Assembly: GCF_047425865.1 (NCBI RefSeq)
Contig: NZ_CP179735.1
Source: Macrococcoides equi
GTDB taxonomy: Bacteria; Bacillota; Bacilli; Staphylococcales; Staphylococcaceae
Direction: 5' to 3' (one strand)
Length of the DNA stretch: 64,000 nt
Below are positions 51,641 to 64,000 of the stretch, piece after piece (the first letter of the stretch is position 1; every line of letters starts with the position of its first letter). Made by a program: the position numbers and the translations under genes. The notes under the pieces are model-generated. The model was not told the origin of the DNA and did not search any database. It saw only the letters and a list, made by a program, of their open reading frames with translations.

Positions 51641-52375
51641 ATGAACAGTAATAAGTATCGAAAGATTTATCAAGAGTTAAGTGGAAAGATTATTAATGAA
51701 GACTATAAACATGGTGATCAATTACCTTCAGAAAATTTATTGGTAAAAAAATATGGTGTATCACGTGAAACAGTTAGAAAAGCATTAAGTCTCCTCCAAA
51801 CAAATGGTTTCATTCAAAAGCTAAAAGGGAAAGGCTCTGTAGTCATCTATAATCAGTCTATGAATTTCCCTGTGTCACAACTGATTAGCTTTGAAGAAAT
51901 TAAGCAATCATTGAATATGGATTATCATACAGTGGTTGAAAGTTTTGAAACTGTGTTGGCGAAAGATCATCCAAAAGTGAAAGATGCTTTGAACATCACA
52001 GATGAAACAAAGTTATTTAGAGTGGTGCGTTCAAGAAGAAAAAATCATACAGTGAATATTGTAGATACAGATTATTTTATTCAGGAAATGATGCCTGCTT
52101 TATCTAGAGAGATTGCCGAACGTTCAATATATGATTACATTGAAAATCGATTAGGATTAAAAATTGCATATTCAAACAAAGCGATTACATTTGAACCGAT
52201 GACGGAAGAAGAAGTTTCTTTGTTCGTAGAAGCAACTCCGCCATATGCAGCAGTGGTACGTTCAGTAGTACATCTGGCAGATGCTACACCATTTCAATAT
52301 AATATCTCAAAACATAGAGCCAGTGAGTTTAAGTTTGTAGATTTCTCCAGAAGAAACGTAATCAAGGATAAGTAA
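51641..52375 (+). CDS. treR: Trehalose operon repressor (GntR family)
   Basis: 244 residues. GntR-type winged helix (QLPSENLLVKKYGVSRETVR, about 26-45) and a UbiC/UTRA effector domain (80-235) that in TreR senses trehalose-6-phosphate. It closes treP-treC-treR and should repress the promoter upstream of treP. Its DNA for VSRETV includes a near-perfect parS word (51757-51772). Confidence 0.93.
   Translation: MNSNKYRKIYQELSGKIINEDYKHGDQLPSENLLVKKYGVSRETVRKALSLLQTNGFIQKLKGKGSVVIYNQSMNFPVSQLISFEEIKQSLNMDYHTVVESFETVLAKDHPKVKDALNITDETKLFRVVRSRRKNHTVNIVDTDYFIQEMMPALSREIAERSIYDYIENRLGLKIAYSNKAITFEPMTEEEVSLFVEATPPYAAVVRSVVHLADATPFQYNISKHRASEFKFVDFSRRNVIKDK
51757..51772. other. parS-like 16-mer inside treR
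   Basis: TGTATCACGTGAAACA matches the parS consensus TGTTNCACGTGAAACA at all but one position. It lies about 35 kb from oriC. It also encodes the conserved GntR motif, so coincidence must be considered. Confidence 0.4.
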
Positions 52376-52420
52376 AGTTTATTGTTGCAATCTATAGTTA
52401 GATTTAGTATCATAAATATT

Positions 52421-52690
52421 ACCGTGCTAAGTGGGGAGTTAGCGGTTCCCTGTACTTGCAATCCGCTTAGGCAAGACCTAATCCCTTTGCCTCGGATAAT
52501 AAGTTGTGAGGTCTGACCCAGATACGTAGTGTTGAGAAGTCGGTCCTAGCCAATATAAACCCATGAATCATGTCAGGTCCGGAAGGAAGCAGCATTAAGT
52601 GGTACTTTGTATGTGACTGGGGTAGCCGGCTTTGAGCTGTCGACTTGGGTAACGCTTGTGTTTATTATTCAAAGCAAAGGTGCACGGCTT
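52421..52690 (+). ncRNA. ffs: Signal recognition particle RNA, large Gram-positive type
   Basis: About 270 nt. The SRP54-binding tip GTCAGGTCCGGAAGGAAGCAGCA is at about 52579-52601. The 5' end CCGTGC (52422-52427) pairs with 3' GCACGG (52682-52687). The length includes the Alu-like domain found in Bacillus and staphylococcal scRNA. Together with Ffh it targets membrane and secreted proteins. Located between treR and dnaX, as in staphylococci. Boundaries are approximate. Confidence 0.93.
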
Positions 52691-52720
52691 ATATTTAAAT
52701 AAACTTACTTCATATAAATA

Positions 52721-52769
52721 AAAGATACTGTAAAGACATGTGTTCAGATGCCTTTGCAGTATCTTTTTT
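52721..52769 (+). terminator. Terminator after SRP RNA
   Basis: AAAGATACTG-T-AAAG / CTTTGCAGTATCTTT stem with a 16-nt loop, then TTTGTTTTG. Confidence 0.75.
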
Positions 52770-52808
52770 GTTTTGATTTTAAAATTAGAACTTCTCCTAA
52801 ATGAGATA

Positions 52809-54056
52809 TCACTCTATATTCTTTAAAGACGCTCTAAAATCTTCATCTTCAAAAATCTCATCTCTAAATAATTTCATCGCTTTTTGAGCTTTATAAGCTT
52901 CCCACATGTTTAAATCGTCTAGAAAGAATGCTAAAGCTTTCCGTTTATTATTTTTCTTCTCTGTAACATAATAAACACCATTAATCACTTTAGCAGTACT
53001 TCCACCCTTATATCCATAATGCTGATATTTTTGTTTTATGGGCTGACTTTTTATCTGCTCCATTAATGACCTCAATATTTTTGTTTCTTTTTCATTGAAT
53101 TTATCCTGATTAATATCGTTCATTAAATGAACATAGTCTGAAGTGCTACCGTGTGTTAAATGATCTGACCAGTAGCTTTGACGTTTCATGTCGAACTTTT
53201 TTAAAACATCCTTTTCTTTGATTTTACCCGTTATATAATCATCTTTATATTTAATCGAATCCTTCACTAACTGCTCATCAGTTATCTTCGCAGATAAATC
53301 ACCTTCACTAATATCACTCGCCATCACCATCCCACCGATAAGAGAGTAAATTTGGGAATGACGCTTCATGTTCAAAGATTTTATCTGCTTATTAACGTTA
53401 TCAAGTTGCAATCTATCAATTAAATAATCAGTATTAGCATTCGAACTATATCTAATCATGCCTTTAGCGACATCATTTAAAGTAAGGTGACTAGTATCAT
53501 ACTTCTCTTCAAAAGCAGCTTGTGCACCCCCATCTGTATTATTCAAATGGTATTTTAAGATTTCATCATAATTAACCGATTCATTAGGGTTAATGCGATG
53601 ATTAACAACCTGATGCGCATATTCCTTAGCAACAATTACTTTGATGACACTGGCTAAAGGTTGGGGGCGATGACCATCAATATTAAGCACTTCCTTGTTA
53701 TGCTCAATATAAGTAACACTACCTTTACCACTCTTGATAATGTTAGAAATATCTTCAGGACTACTTCTTAATAGCAGCCAGGATGTAAAAAATAAGAGGA
53801 CAATAGGAATTAGCCAGACGAAACGCCATTTATAAGACTGAAATAATAATCTACTGATGCAGGGAATAATTAAGACACCACTCAGCATAATAATTAAAAT
53901 CGTAAATAAATGTTCTCCGTTATTAGACAACCAGGAAAGATAAGCAGTGAACATAACGCCTAACACCATTTCGGTAAAGAAAACTTTTGTTCTAAATCTT
54001 TTAAACAACAAAGGCAGTATGTACATAATAGTGATTGAAATGAAAATAAACTGCAT
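52809..54056 (-). CDS. Membrane-anchored class A beta-lactamase-like serine hydrolase
   Basis: 415 residues. Three to four N-terminal transmembrane segments (about 4-18, 28-45, 50-65, 78-96), then an external catalytic domain of the penicillin-recognising fold. The motifs are SVIK (S136-K139), SSN (204-206) and KGG (350-352). The N-terminal multi-helix anchor is unusual for this class. It may act in cell-wall peptide processing or as an esterase; actual beta-lactam hydrolysis is not implied. Single gene on the minus strand. Confidence 0.78.
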   Translation of the reverse strand: MQFIFISITIMYILPLLFKRFRTKVFFTEMVLGVMFTAYLSWLSNNGEHLFTILIIMLSGVLIIPCISRLLFQSYKWRFVWLIPIVLLFFTSWLLLRSSPEDISNIIKSGKGSVTYIEHNKEVLNIDGHRPQPLASVIKVIVAKEYAHQVVNHRINPNESVNYDEILKYHLNNTDGGAQAAFEEKYDTSHLTLNDVAKGMIRYSSNANTDYLIDRLQLDNVNKQIKSLNMKRHSQIYSLIGGMVMASDISEGDLSAKITDEQLVKDSIKYKDDYITGKIKEKDVLKKFDMKRQSYWSDHLTHGSTSDYVHLMNDINQDKFNEKETKILRSLMEQIKSQPIKQKYQHYGYKGGSTAKVINGVYYVTEKKNNKRKALAFFLDDLNMWEAYKAQKAMKLFRDEIFEDEDFRASLKNIE

Positions 54057-54346
54057 GTAGGACCTCCGAAAGTTTTTTAAAAGCGAAAATATCAGAAAGG
54101 TATAAGTGTTATTTTACAATCAAATTATAAAATACAACCAATTAAAGTACAATTAAAATAAGATTTAAAAATAAAAAAATGAGTTAAGTAACGATAAAAG
54201 TAAACAGTAACTCCGTAAATTTATATTTGATAAAAAATAATTTTTAATGTAAAAATTGTGTAATGCTTGTAAATAATATGGATAATTTGTATTGATTTGA
54301 TTATAATGAAGTTGATAGAAAACTTTTATAAAAAGGGGCGGAATTA
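54057..54346. other. Gene-free AT-rich divergent promoter region
   Basis: 290 bp between divergent genes without coding potential. A TATAAT box at 54302-54307 probably belongs to the secreted-protein gene. I see no other structure. Confidence 0.55.
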
Positions 54347-56074
54347 ATGAAAGTAACAAAACTATATTCTACAAGCATCGCAGCTGCACTATTATCAACA
54401 ACCTTATTGACTGGGGTGGCAAGTGCAGCAGAGCCTACAACGTCTACAACAACTACACCAACAAATGGAACACCTGCACCTGCAACACCGGTATTAACTG
54501 CTGAACAAACAGCTGCGAAAGCTGAATTAGATGCACTTATTAAAACATCAAAAGAAATCATTGATGCTTACAAAGATGACACTGTTATGAAGTTTGATTT
54601 AGATTATAGCGCTTTAAAAACACAAACTTCTTCTGCAGAAAGAGTATCAGGAAACGCTTCTAGCACAGTAGATCAATACAAATCAGCTCGTAAAGTATTA
54701 GATGAAAAATTAGCTCCAGTGATTGTAAAGAAAGAAATTCGTATTGCTCAAGATAAAGTGGAAGCAGCAATCCAAAAAGCGAAACTTGCAAGACTACAAA
54801 AAGATACACCGAATAAGCCGCAGAAATTACAAGATACGTTAAACAAAGAAATAACAAATGCTCAAGCATTATTTAAAAAGTCTACAACACCGGCTAAAGC
54901 ATATAATGAACAGCTAGAAGTACTTACAAAAGCTACAAATGATTTGTTGAGTGCTGGTACAGTTGTGAAATTTCCATTAGAAGGTACTACAACTGTGAAA
55001 TTCCAAACTGCAGATGGAAGAACTCAATTTCCAGCTTCAGCTGGTAAATTAGTATCAAGTGGTGTTGTAACACCTGAAGAAGGAACTAAATATATCGAAG
55101 TAAATACTTTACGTGATTTAACAAAATATGGACTTGTATTACCTAAAGGATTTGAGTTCGCGAACCCAGACAAGCCATTAAAAGAAGTATCTGACTTCTC
55201 TAAAGTAGAATTAAAACAAACACCAGGTCATCAATATAGTGAAGCATTAGTTACATTCACTTTAAAACGTGATGGACAGGTTATTGATTCAGCAATTCCG
55301 AATTTTACTGTGTTACAAGAAACTAATTTTGAAAATAAATATTCAGAAGTGATGGATAAGTTAACTGCAGATCAGTTAAAAGATATTAAAACATACTATC
55401 AAAAAGAGGGTTACATCGTAGATCCTGCAACTACTAAATATACATTTAATAAAGATAATTTCTATCAAACAGCAGAAATTAACTTTATTAAAAAACCTGA
55501 AGCACCACCGGTACCAGTCGTTGTTGACGGTCCTGGAATGTCTTCATTTAATGGGTACCAATTTAAAGCAGGTCAAAAATATACTTTACCAGTCTATGTA
55601 GAGTTATATGAACAACCAAACAGTAACATTCAAATGAATAATAAAGATTTCACTATTAAAGTTATGAGTGTTACACCTGCAGGAAGCAAAAAGAAATTAT
55701 CTGTTAAAGATAACAAAGTAACATTTACTAAGCCTGGAAACTATACTGTTAAATTTGCTATTTATGATAAAAACGGTGGGAAATTAAAAGATTATAAAGG
55801 TAAAGAAAGAAGTTACATCTACGTTTCAAACACTGCGACTGTAGTAGACTCAGCTCCTGTTATTACAGGTGTTAAAAATACAACTTACAACAAGAAAACT
55901 TTCTCTTATACAAAAGGGATTAAAGCATATGACTATGTAGATAAAAAATACGTTAAAGTTACTTACAAAGGTAAAGTTAATACAAGTAAAAAAGGTAAGT
56001 ACAAATTATACTACACTGCTAAAGACAGCAAAGGTAACACTGCTAAAAAGACTCGTTATGTTGTTGTAAAATAA
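54347..56074 (+). CDS. Secreted protein with helical N-terminus and Ig-like C-terminal repeats
   Basis: 575 residues. Signal peptide with cleavage near GVASA-AEP (about 27). Then a Thr/Pro-rich stretch (30-50), a helical region (50-205) with repeated KAT/LLSA-type helices, a middle mixed region (210-385), and two beta-rich domains (about 395-490 and 500-575). The last domain resembles DUF5011/Ig-like domains (YTAKDSKGNTAKKTRYVVVK). No LPXTG or membrane anchor; the lysine-rich C-terminus may hold it to the wall. Family not recognised; a surface or adhesion role is a guess. Confidence 0.72.
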   Translation: MKVTKLYSTSIAAALLSTTLLTGVASAAEPTTSTTTTPTNGTPAPATPVLTAEQTAAKAELDALIKTSKEIIDAYKDDTVMKFDLDYSALKTQTSSAERVSGNASSTVDQYKSARKVLDEKLAPVIVKKEIRIAQDKVEAAIQKAKLARLQKDTPNKPQKLQDTLNKEITNAQALFKKSTTPAKAYNEQLEVLTKATNDLLSAGTVVKFPLEGTTTVKFQTADGRTQFPASAGKLVSSGVVTPEEGTKYIEVNTLRDLTKYGLVLPKGFEFANPDKPLKEVSDFSKVELKQTPGHQYSEALVTFTLKRDGQVIDSAIPNFTVLQETNFENKYSEVMDKLTADQLKDIKTYYQKEGYIVDPATTKYTFNKDNFYQTAEINFIKKPEAPPVPVVVDGPGMSSFNGYQFKAGQKYTLPVYVELYEQPNSNIQMNNKDFTIKVMSVTPAGSKKKLSVKDNKVTFTKPGNYTVKFAIYDKNGGKLKDYKGKERSYIYVSNTATVVDSAPVITGVKNTTYNKKTFSYTKGIKAYDYVDKKYVKVTYKGKVNTSKKGKYKLYYTAKDSKGNTAKKTRYVVVK

Positions 56075-56090
56075 TATTTGCGTTCGTTTT

Positions 56091-56122
56091 AAAGCTTGAG
56101 GTCAATCCTCAAGCTTTTTTCT
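56091..56122 (+). terminator. Terminator after the secreted protein gene
   Basis: AAAGCTTGAGG / CCTCAAGCTTT stem with a TCAAT loop, followed by TTTTCT. Confidence 0.88.
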
Positions 56123-56191
56123 ATCTTATTGATATGATGGTTTTCAGTTCAATGTTATAATAAGATTATTAATTTGTTGGAGGGGACTCAC

Positions 56192-57850
56192 TTGAGTTAT
56201 CAAGCTTTATATCGTGTGTTTCGTTCACAGTCTTTTGAGGAAGTTGTGGGACAGAAGCATGTTACGACAACTTTAAAGAACGCAATTCAAAAAAATAAAA
56301 TCTCACATGCTTATTTGTTCAATGGTCCACGTGGTACAGGAAAAACGAGTATTGCTAAAATTTTTGCAAAAGCAATCAACTGTACCGAAAGTGAAACAGG
56401 CGAACCTTGTAACCAGTGTCCGACATGTATTTCTATTACTAACGGCACAAATTCAGATGTCATCGAGATAGATGCTGCGAGTAATAACGGTGTTGATGAG
56501 ATACGTAATATTCGTGACAAAGTAAAATATGCCCCTGGCGAGTCGACGTATAAGGTATATATTATTGATGAGGTGCATATGTTAACGACAGGTGCATTTA
56601 ATGCCTTACTGAAGACACTTGAGGAACCACCTGCACATGCTATTTTTATTTTAGCTACGACTGAGCCACACAAGATTCCGGCTACGATTATTTCTCGTTG
56701 TCAACGTTTTGACTTTAAGGCGATTGCTTTACCGGATATTAAGGAACATCTGGCTTTTGTTTGTAATAAAGAAGGTATTGAATATGAAGATGCAGCGTTA
56801 GAGTTTATAGCGACGAGTGCTGAGGGTGGTATGCGTGATGCTTTAAGTATCCTGGATCAGGCGATTGCTTTTGGAGAAGCGCAGTTAACGTTGGATCATG
56901 TACTAAACGTAACTGGTAGCGTTGGTCGAGATGATTTAATGTCACTCATGGATAAGATTATTGTTCATGACGTTAAGGGTGCATTTGAACAATATCATCA
57001 GTTATTAGCTGATGGCAAAGAAGTGACACGTTTAGTGAATGACTTAATTTATTTCTTACGCGATGTGATTGTAGAGTTTGCGACCGATCAAAAAGGAGAA
57101 TCAGCAATCTATTCTCTTGGACTGCCAACCATCTATGAAATGATTGATAAAATTAACGATACCCTTGTGTCGATGCGTTTCTCTGTGAATGCTAATGTGC
57201 ATTTTGAAGTGTTAATCGTAAAGCTTTCTGAGTTAATAAAACAAAATGAATCAGGTACGGCTACACCAATCAGTCATGATACTTCCCATCAGACGATAGA
57301 CACTAGCCATATAGAAGCGCGTATCAATGCATTAGAATCGCGCATGAATCAAGGTGTACCTCAAGCACAGGCACCTCAAAAAGCGAAAAAGGAACCAAAG
57401 AAGAACAAAAATGCATTTTCTATGCGTCAGATAGAAACGGTTCTTGATAATGCTAATCGCGAAGACCTTAACTTCCTTAAACAAAATTGGGGAGAGTTGC
57501 TCGCACATGTTGAATCACAAGGTCAGCGTTCTTTAGTTAGCTTATTACATCATTCTGAACCTGTTGCAGCGAGCAACACACATGTTCTGATTAAATTTGC
57601 TGAAGAAATTCATTGTGATATGGTAAACAATAATGATGAAAAAAGAGAACAGATTGAGTCGATAGTATACACAATTATAAAAAAACAAGTTAAAATGGTA
57701 GGAGTACCAGATTCTCAGTGGTTACAGGTTAGACACACATATATTGAGAATAGAAAACAACCTAAGCAGGAAGAGAAACCTGCTGAAGTTGATATTGTAT
57801 CAGAAGCGGCTAATTTATTTGGCGAAGATGCAATTAATATTATTGATTAA
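56192..57850 (+). CDS. dnaX: DNA polymerase III subunit gamma/tau
   Basis: Clamp-loader ATPase. The 552 residues have Walker A GPRGTGKT (45-52), zinc cysteines C64, C73, C76, C79, Walker B VYIIDEVHML, and the arginine-finger region ISRCQRF. The C-terminal tau part (about 365-552) binds helicase and polymerase. TTG start at 56192 lies 6 nt after GGAGGGG; the upstream TTG at 56174 precedes this site. I looked for, but cannot confirm, a programmed frameshift to gamma. Followed by ybaB and recR. Confidence 0.95.
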   Translation: MSYQALYRVFRSQSFEEVVGQKHVTTTLKNAIQKNKISHAYLFNGPRGTGKTSIAKIFAKAINCTESETGEPCNQCPTCISITNGTNSDVIEIDAASNNGVDEIRNIRDKVKYAPGESTYKVYIIDEVHMLTTGAFNALLKTLEEPPAHAIFILATTEPHKIPATIISRCQRFDFKAIALPDIKEHLAFVCNKEGIEYEDAALEFIATSAEGGMRDALSILDQAIAFGEAQLTLDHVLNVTGSVGRDDLMSLMDKIIVHDVKGAFEQYHQLLADGKEVTRLVNDLIYFLRDVIVEFATDQKGESAIYSLGLPTIYEMIDKINDTLVSMRFSVNANVHFEVLIVKLSELIKQNESGTATPISHDTSHQTIDTSHIEARINALESRMNQGVPQAQAPQKAKKEPKKNKNAFSMRQIETVLDNANREDLNFLKQNWGELLAHVESQGQRSLVSLLHHSEPVAASNTHVLIKFAEEIHCDMVNNNDEKREQIESIVYTIIKKQVKMVGVPDSQWLQVRHTYIENRKQPKQEEKPAEVDIVSEAANLFGEDAINIID

Positions 57851-57871
57851 AATTATTAGGAGGAAATGAAT

Positions 57872-58192
57872 ATGCGCGGTGGCGGAAATATGCAACAAAT
57901 GATGAAACAAATGCAAAAAATGCAAAAGAAAATGGCTGAAGAGCAAGAAAAATTAAAAGAGGAACGAATTGAAGGAACTGCAGGCGGCGGAATGGTGACT
58001 GTTGTTGTTTCAGGTCATAAAGAAGTATTAGATGTAATTATTAAAGAAGAAGTAGTAGACCCAGAAGATATCGAAATGTTACAAGACTTAGTATTAGCTG
58101 CAACAAACGATGCATTAGCAAAAGCAGATGATGTTACTGCACAACGTTTAGGACAACATACTAAAGGATTAAACATTCCAGGAATGATGTAA
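57872..58192 (+). CDS. YbaB/EbfC nucleoid-associated protein
   Basis: 106 residues with a methionine/glutamine-rich N-terminal helix (NMQQMMKQMQKMQKKMAEEQ) and the family strand block GGGMVTVVVSGHKEVLDV. It binds DNA non-specifically as a dimer. The second of two ATGs (57872) is 8 nt after AGGAGG; the first is too close. Standard dnaX-ybaB-recR order. Confidence 0.93.
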   Translation: MRGGGNMQQMMKQMQKMQKKMAEEQEKLKEERIEGTAGGGMVTVVVSGHKEVLDVIIKEEVVDPEDIEMLQDLVLAATNDALAKADDVTAQRLGQHTKGLNIPGMM

Positions 58193-58193
58193 G

Positions 58194-58790
58194 ATGCATT
58201 ATCCTGCACCTATATCGAAATTAATCGATAGTTTTATGAAATTACCAGGCATTGGACCTAAAACAGCAAGTCGTCTTGCTTTTCATGTTTTAGATATGAA
58301 AGAAGACGATGTAATGAATTTCGCAAAAGCTTTAGTTGATGTAAAGCGCGAACTCACTTACTGTTCAGTATGTGGACATATAACGGATACTGATCCTTGT
58401 TACGTATGTAGTGATAAAACACGCGATCGTTCTATGATATGTGTCGTCGAAGAGACAAAAGATGTTATCGCAATGGAGAAGATGCGAGAATACAAAGGCA
58501 TGTATCATGTATTACATGGCGCAATTTCACCGATGGAAGGTGTTGGGCCGGAAGATATTAATATTCCATCCTTACTTACACGATTAAAGGATGAAGAAGT
58601 AACAGAATTAATACTTGCAACCAATCCAAATATCGAAGGTGAGTCTACTGCAATGTATATCTCTAGATTAGTTAAACCGATCGGTATTAAAACTACACGT
58701 CTGGCGCACGGTTTACCTGTGGGCGGAGATTTAGAATATGCAGATGAAGTGACACTATCAAAAGCAATCTCGGGTAGAACGGAGATATAA
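58194..58790 (+). CDS. recR: Recombination mediator RecR
   Basis: 198 residues: a helix-hairpin-helix near LPGIGPKTASRLAF (17-30), a C4 zinc finger (CSVCG...CYVC, about 57-72) and a Toprim domain (VVEETKDVIAME) with a Walker-type C-terminus. Works with RecF/RecO at gaps. Starts two bases after the ybaB stop. Confidence 0.97.
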   Translation: MHYPAPISKLIDSFMKLPGIGPKTASRLAFHVLDMKEDDVMNFAKALVDVKRELTYCSVCGHITDTDPCYVCSDKTRDRSMICVVEETKDVIAMEKMREYKGMYHVLHGAISPMEGVGPEDINIPSLLTRLKDEEVTELILATNPNIEGESTAMYISRLVKPIGIKTTRLAHGLPVGGDLEYADEVTLSKAISGRTEI

Positions 58791-58793
58791 AAA

Positions 58794-58828
58794 TGGCCTC
58801 AAAACAATTTGTTTTGAGGTTGTTTTTA
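58794..58828 (+). terminator. Terminator after recR
   Basis: GCCTCAAAACAA / TTGTTTTGAGGT stem followed by TGTTTTTAT. Confidence 0.85.
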
Positions 58829-58890
58829 TAAATGGATGTATTCTTGTTAGACATATCATTTACTAAATTATTGAGTTGAGGTGATAAAAA

Positions 58891-59739
58891 ATGACAACTG
58901 GATTAGTATTGGAAGGTGGCGGTATGAGAGGTATTTATACTGCGGGTGTGCTTGATTGTTTTCTAGAACATGATATTTTATTTAATTATGTCATTGGGGT
59001 ATCAGCTGGTGGAAATATGGCGGCTTCGTATCTGTCGAAACAAAAAGGACGAAATAAGAAGGTGTCTCTTGATTTCTTAGATGATAAACGCTATTTATCT
59101 CTATCCAATTACATTAAGAATAAGGAGATGTTTGGAATGGATTTCATCTTTGATGAAATTCCAAGAGAACATGTTCCTTTCAATATGGGAGACTTTCTTC
59201 AATATAATGGCGAATACGTTATTGCCTGTACAAATTGTGAGACAGGTGAAACAGAATATTTCAATAAAGCGTATTTAAGAAAAGATTTAATGACAATACT
59301 TCGTGCATCAAGTTCGCTTCCGTTGATGGCCCCTATTGTAGAATATGATGGGAAGAAGCTTTTAGATGGAGGGATCACTGACCCAATTCCTTTAAAGAAA
59401 GCACAAAGAGATGGAATGATTAATAATGTAGTGGTTTTAACTCGTCCTAAAGGATATGTAAAACGTTCAAGTCGATTGTCAAAATACTTTAAAGTAAAAG
59501 GTTATAAGAAGGTAGATGAAGCGATGCAAAAGAGACCTTCTTTATACAATGAAACACTTCGATATGTAGATCATCAAGAACAAAGTGGACATGCTATAGT
59601 TATCAGACCATCTAAAGATTTAAAGGTTGATCGTATGGAGAAAGACCGTAGCAAACTCTCTGCAATGTATGATTTAGGCTATCAAGATGCTTTAGCCAAG
59701 ATTCCACAGATTAAAAAATGGTTAACTACACAAAAATGA
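58891..59739 (+). CDS. Patatin-like phospholipase
   Basis: 282 residues with the Ser-Asp dyad of the patatin family: oxyanion loop GGGMRG (9-14), nucleophile elbow GVSAG (S38), and DGG (D159). No signal peptide or membrane helix, so it is probably cytoplasmic. It resembles the YjjU/RssA-type bacterial patatins, whose substrates are mostly unknown. Single gene between recR and the rRNA operon. Confidence 0.85.
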   Translation: MTTGLVLEGGGMRGIYTAGVLDCFLEHDILFNYVIGVSAGGNMAASYLSKQKGRNKKVSLDFLDDKRYLSLSNYIKNKEMFGMDFIFDEIPREHVPFNMGDFLQYNGEYVIACTNCETGETEYFNKAYLRKDLMTILRASSSLPLMAPIVEYDGKKLLDGGITDPIPLKKAQRDGMINNVVVLTRPKGYVKRSSRLSKYFKVKGYKKVDEAMQKRPSLYNETLRYVDHQEQSGHAIVIRPSKDLKVDRMEKDRSKLSAMYDLGYQDALAKIPQIKKWLTTQK

Positions 59740-59782
59740 TAAAAATGCATTTAAAAACATGTAGAAAGTGTAATTTTTACGC

Positions 59783-59811
59783 TTGTGATAGTGTTTGAAA
59801 CCCTGTATAGT
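59783..59811 (+). promoter_or_regulatory. rRNA operon promoter P1
   Basis: TTGTGA (59783-59788), a 17-bp spacer and TATAGT (59806-59811). Confidence 0.65.
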
Positions 59812-59890
59812 TATATCTTGTCCGGTAGAGATAACTCATACAGGACAAGCACTTCGAAAGACAACGTAAAAAACTTTTTTAAAAAAGTTG

Positions 59891-59919
59891 TTGACTTTCA
59901 AATCGCAAGAGAGTATAAT
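59891..59919 (+). promoter_or_regulatory. rRNA operon promoter P2
   Basis: TTGACT (59891-59896), a 17-bp spacer and consensus TATAAT (59914-59919), preceded by an A/T-rich UP-like tract. It starts a leader of about 140 nt with antitermination-type text (TTGAAAACTGAATGACAATATG). Confidence 0.85.
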
Positions 59920-60066
59920 TAAATCTTGTGAGACAGAAAAACTAACACAATGAACATTGAAAACTGAATGACAATATGTCAACGTTAATTCCAATAATTT
60001 GAGTGAACTTAGTTCACTCCCAAGAGTGATTGCCATAAGCAATCAAAGAGCATTATCAAACAAACT

Positions 60067-64000
<3,934 letters not shown>

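Overview
The window is a chromosomal segment of a low-GC Gram-positive bacterium of the family Staphylococcaceae. The evidence is the gene order around the replication origin, GyrA/GyrB/GuaA proteins that closely resemble my recollection of the staphylococcal ones, and staphylococcal-type TTG/GTG starts behind strong GGAGG sites. Some arrangements differ from Staphylococcus aureus: alsS-budA sits beside gyrA, and bdbDC plus an ABC exporter sit between dnaN and yaaA. I therefore favour Macrococcus or a close relative. The genus is an inference; the 16S gene in the window could settle it.

Layout. 1-4.3 kb: serS (cut by the left edge) behind a T-box, nnrD, and the acetoin genes alsS-budA. 4.5-16.7 kb: the leftward origin cluster dnaA-dnaN-[natA-natB, bdbD-bdbC]-yaaA-recF-gyrB-gyrA. 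DnaA boxes lie on both sides of dnaA (oriC about 16.73-17.10 kb, second cluster 15.22-15.39 kb). 17.2-26.4 kb: the rightward arm rpmH-rnpA-jag-mnmE-mnmG-rsmG-noc-parA-parB-mscS-DUF951. 26.4-35.6 kb: ychF, the rpsF-ssb-rpsR operon with a probable S6:S18 leader, a YfbU-like gene, a GNAT enzyme, two DUF2382 stress-type genes, and guaB-guaA behind a guanine riboswitch.

35.6-47.2 kb: an 11.6-kb mobile island inserted at the 3' end of guaA, the location I recall for SaPIbov1-type islands. It is bounded by a 15-bp exact core repeat inside imperfect repeats of about 65 bp. It carries a tyrosine integrase, divergent repressor/Cro-like regulators with repeated operator-like motifs, a DnaD/DnaC-type replication module, and two different small-terminase-like genes without a large terminase or any capsid or tail gene. 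This is the profile of a phage-inducible chromosomal island (PICI). Its two ends carry probable cargo: a Doc-type toxin overlapping a large DNA-binding protein on the left, and an unrecognised membrane-anchored protein on the right. These flanks are the best candidates for an undescribed system.

47.4-64 kb: core genome resumes with a tiny ORF, an NTF2-like protein, tRNA-Ser(UGA), the trehalose genes treP-treC-treR (with CcpA- and TreR-like sites), the large Gram-positive SRP RNA, a membrane-anchored serine hydrolase, a secreted protein, dnaX-ybaB-recR, a patatin-like lipase, and an rRNA operon (16S complete, 23S cut by the right edge) behind two tandem promoters.
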